Below, one piece after another: positions 11,876-12,030 of a DNA stretch of 12,030 bases. The position numbers were made by a program, and so were the translations under genes. The stretch spans positions 1 to 12,030 of the forward strand of contig JAEOTK010000163.1 in assembly GCA_016839875.1 (NCBI GenBank). The letters are read 5' to 3'. Numbering within the stretch: the stretch's first letter is position 1; each line of letters opens with the position of its first letter. Source of the DNA: Candidatus Heimdallarchaeota archaeon. GTDB taxonomy: Archaea; Asgardarchaeota; Heimdallarchaeia; Heimdallarchaeales; Heimdallarchaeaceae. The notes below the pieces were generated by a model, which worked only from the letters and a program-made list of their open reading frames with translations, was not told where the DNA came from and made no database searches.

Positions 11876-12030
11876 ATGAATATTCAAACTGTTATTGATT
11901 TAAACAATGGTGTTAAAATGCCTATTTTGGGTTTTGGAACTTATCAACTTCCTCAAGGAACTGTTGCAGAAAAAGCAATAGAAATAGCTATCAGGACTGG
12001 GTATAGACATTTAGATACTGCAGCATTTTA
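11876..12030 (+). CDS. Aldo/keto reductase, N-terminal fragment
   Basis: 51 complete residues before the window ends. The sequence begins with the N-terminal hairpin and first barrel strand typical of the family: [17 protein letters not shown] at 10-26, then a helix ([12 protein letters not shown]) and GYRHLDTAA with the catalytic Asp47, followed by Phe and a codon starting TA that is presumably the catalytic Tyr. Members reduce aldehydes and ketones with NAD(P)H in the cytoplasm. The pattern fits the 2,5-diketo-D-gluconate reductase-like group, but the substrate cannot be predicted. The Lys and His of the tetrad lie beyond the edge. The preceding 114 bp after paralog 3 hold only the promoter and leader. 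Confidence 0.9.
   Translation, partial: MNIQTVIDLNNGVKMPILGFGTYQLPQGTVAEKAIEIAIRTGYRHLDTAAF

Overview
The window looks like chromosome from an archaeon, most plausibly an Asgard (Promethearchaeota) lineage. The DNA is AT-rich. Most genes have a TATA element about 26 bp upstream of a leaderless start, or 33-47 bp upstream of a start with a short leader, and the Shine-Dalgarno-like sites are GGAGG or GGTG. The protein set includes domains better known from eukaryotes (a RING finger and a PARP-type zinc finger) and many zinc ribbons on membrane proteins. The lineage is an inference; no ribosomal or other phylogenetic marker gene is present.

Layout. (1) 1-180: tail of a low-complexity, alternating Asp-rich protein with Cys-Asp repeats, ending at a T-tract. 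(2) 254-1860, minus strand: a threonine-synthase-like protein with Arg in place of the PLP-binding Lys and a C-terminal PadR-type winged helix, preceded by a 66-residue protein. (3) 2003-3673, plus strand: an AMP-forming acyl-CoA synthetase, divergent from block 2 across a 142-bp promoter region that holds a palindrome. (4) 3680-7788, minus strand: a two-gene membrane operon. The first gene is a 936-residue polytopic protein built from repeated two-helix modules. The second, joined by an ATGA overlap, is a polytopic protein ending in a zinc ribbon and a RING finger. The acyl-CoA synthetase and the RING gene converge with 6 bp between them, at a hairpin that looks like a two-way terminator. (5) 7843-9080, minus strand: a PARP-type zinc-finger protein and a ferritin-like four-helix protein. 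(6) 9228-11761, plus strand: three tandem paralogous six-helix membrane proteins, each with its own promoter and a C-terminal zinc ribbon. The last two share an almost identical 3' end, and the last has a 21-bp minisatellite. (7) 11876-12030: start of an aldo/keto reductase cut by the window edge.

How the genes may work together. The strongest candidate for an undescribed system is block 4, a putative membrane-embedded ubiquitin-ligase-like RING protein translationally coupled to a large modular membrane partner. A second candidate is block 2-3, where an apparently non-catalytic PLP-enzyme fold carrying a DNA-binding domain sits divergent to a fatty-acid activation gene and could act as a metabolite-sensing regulator. 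No ubiquitin, E1 or E2 gene lies in the window, so the biochemical role of the RING protein remains inferred. No tRNA, rRNA, CRISPR array or insertion sequence was seen, and no gene-free stretch exceeds 300 bases.
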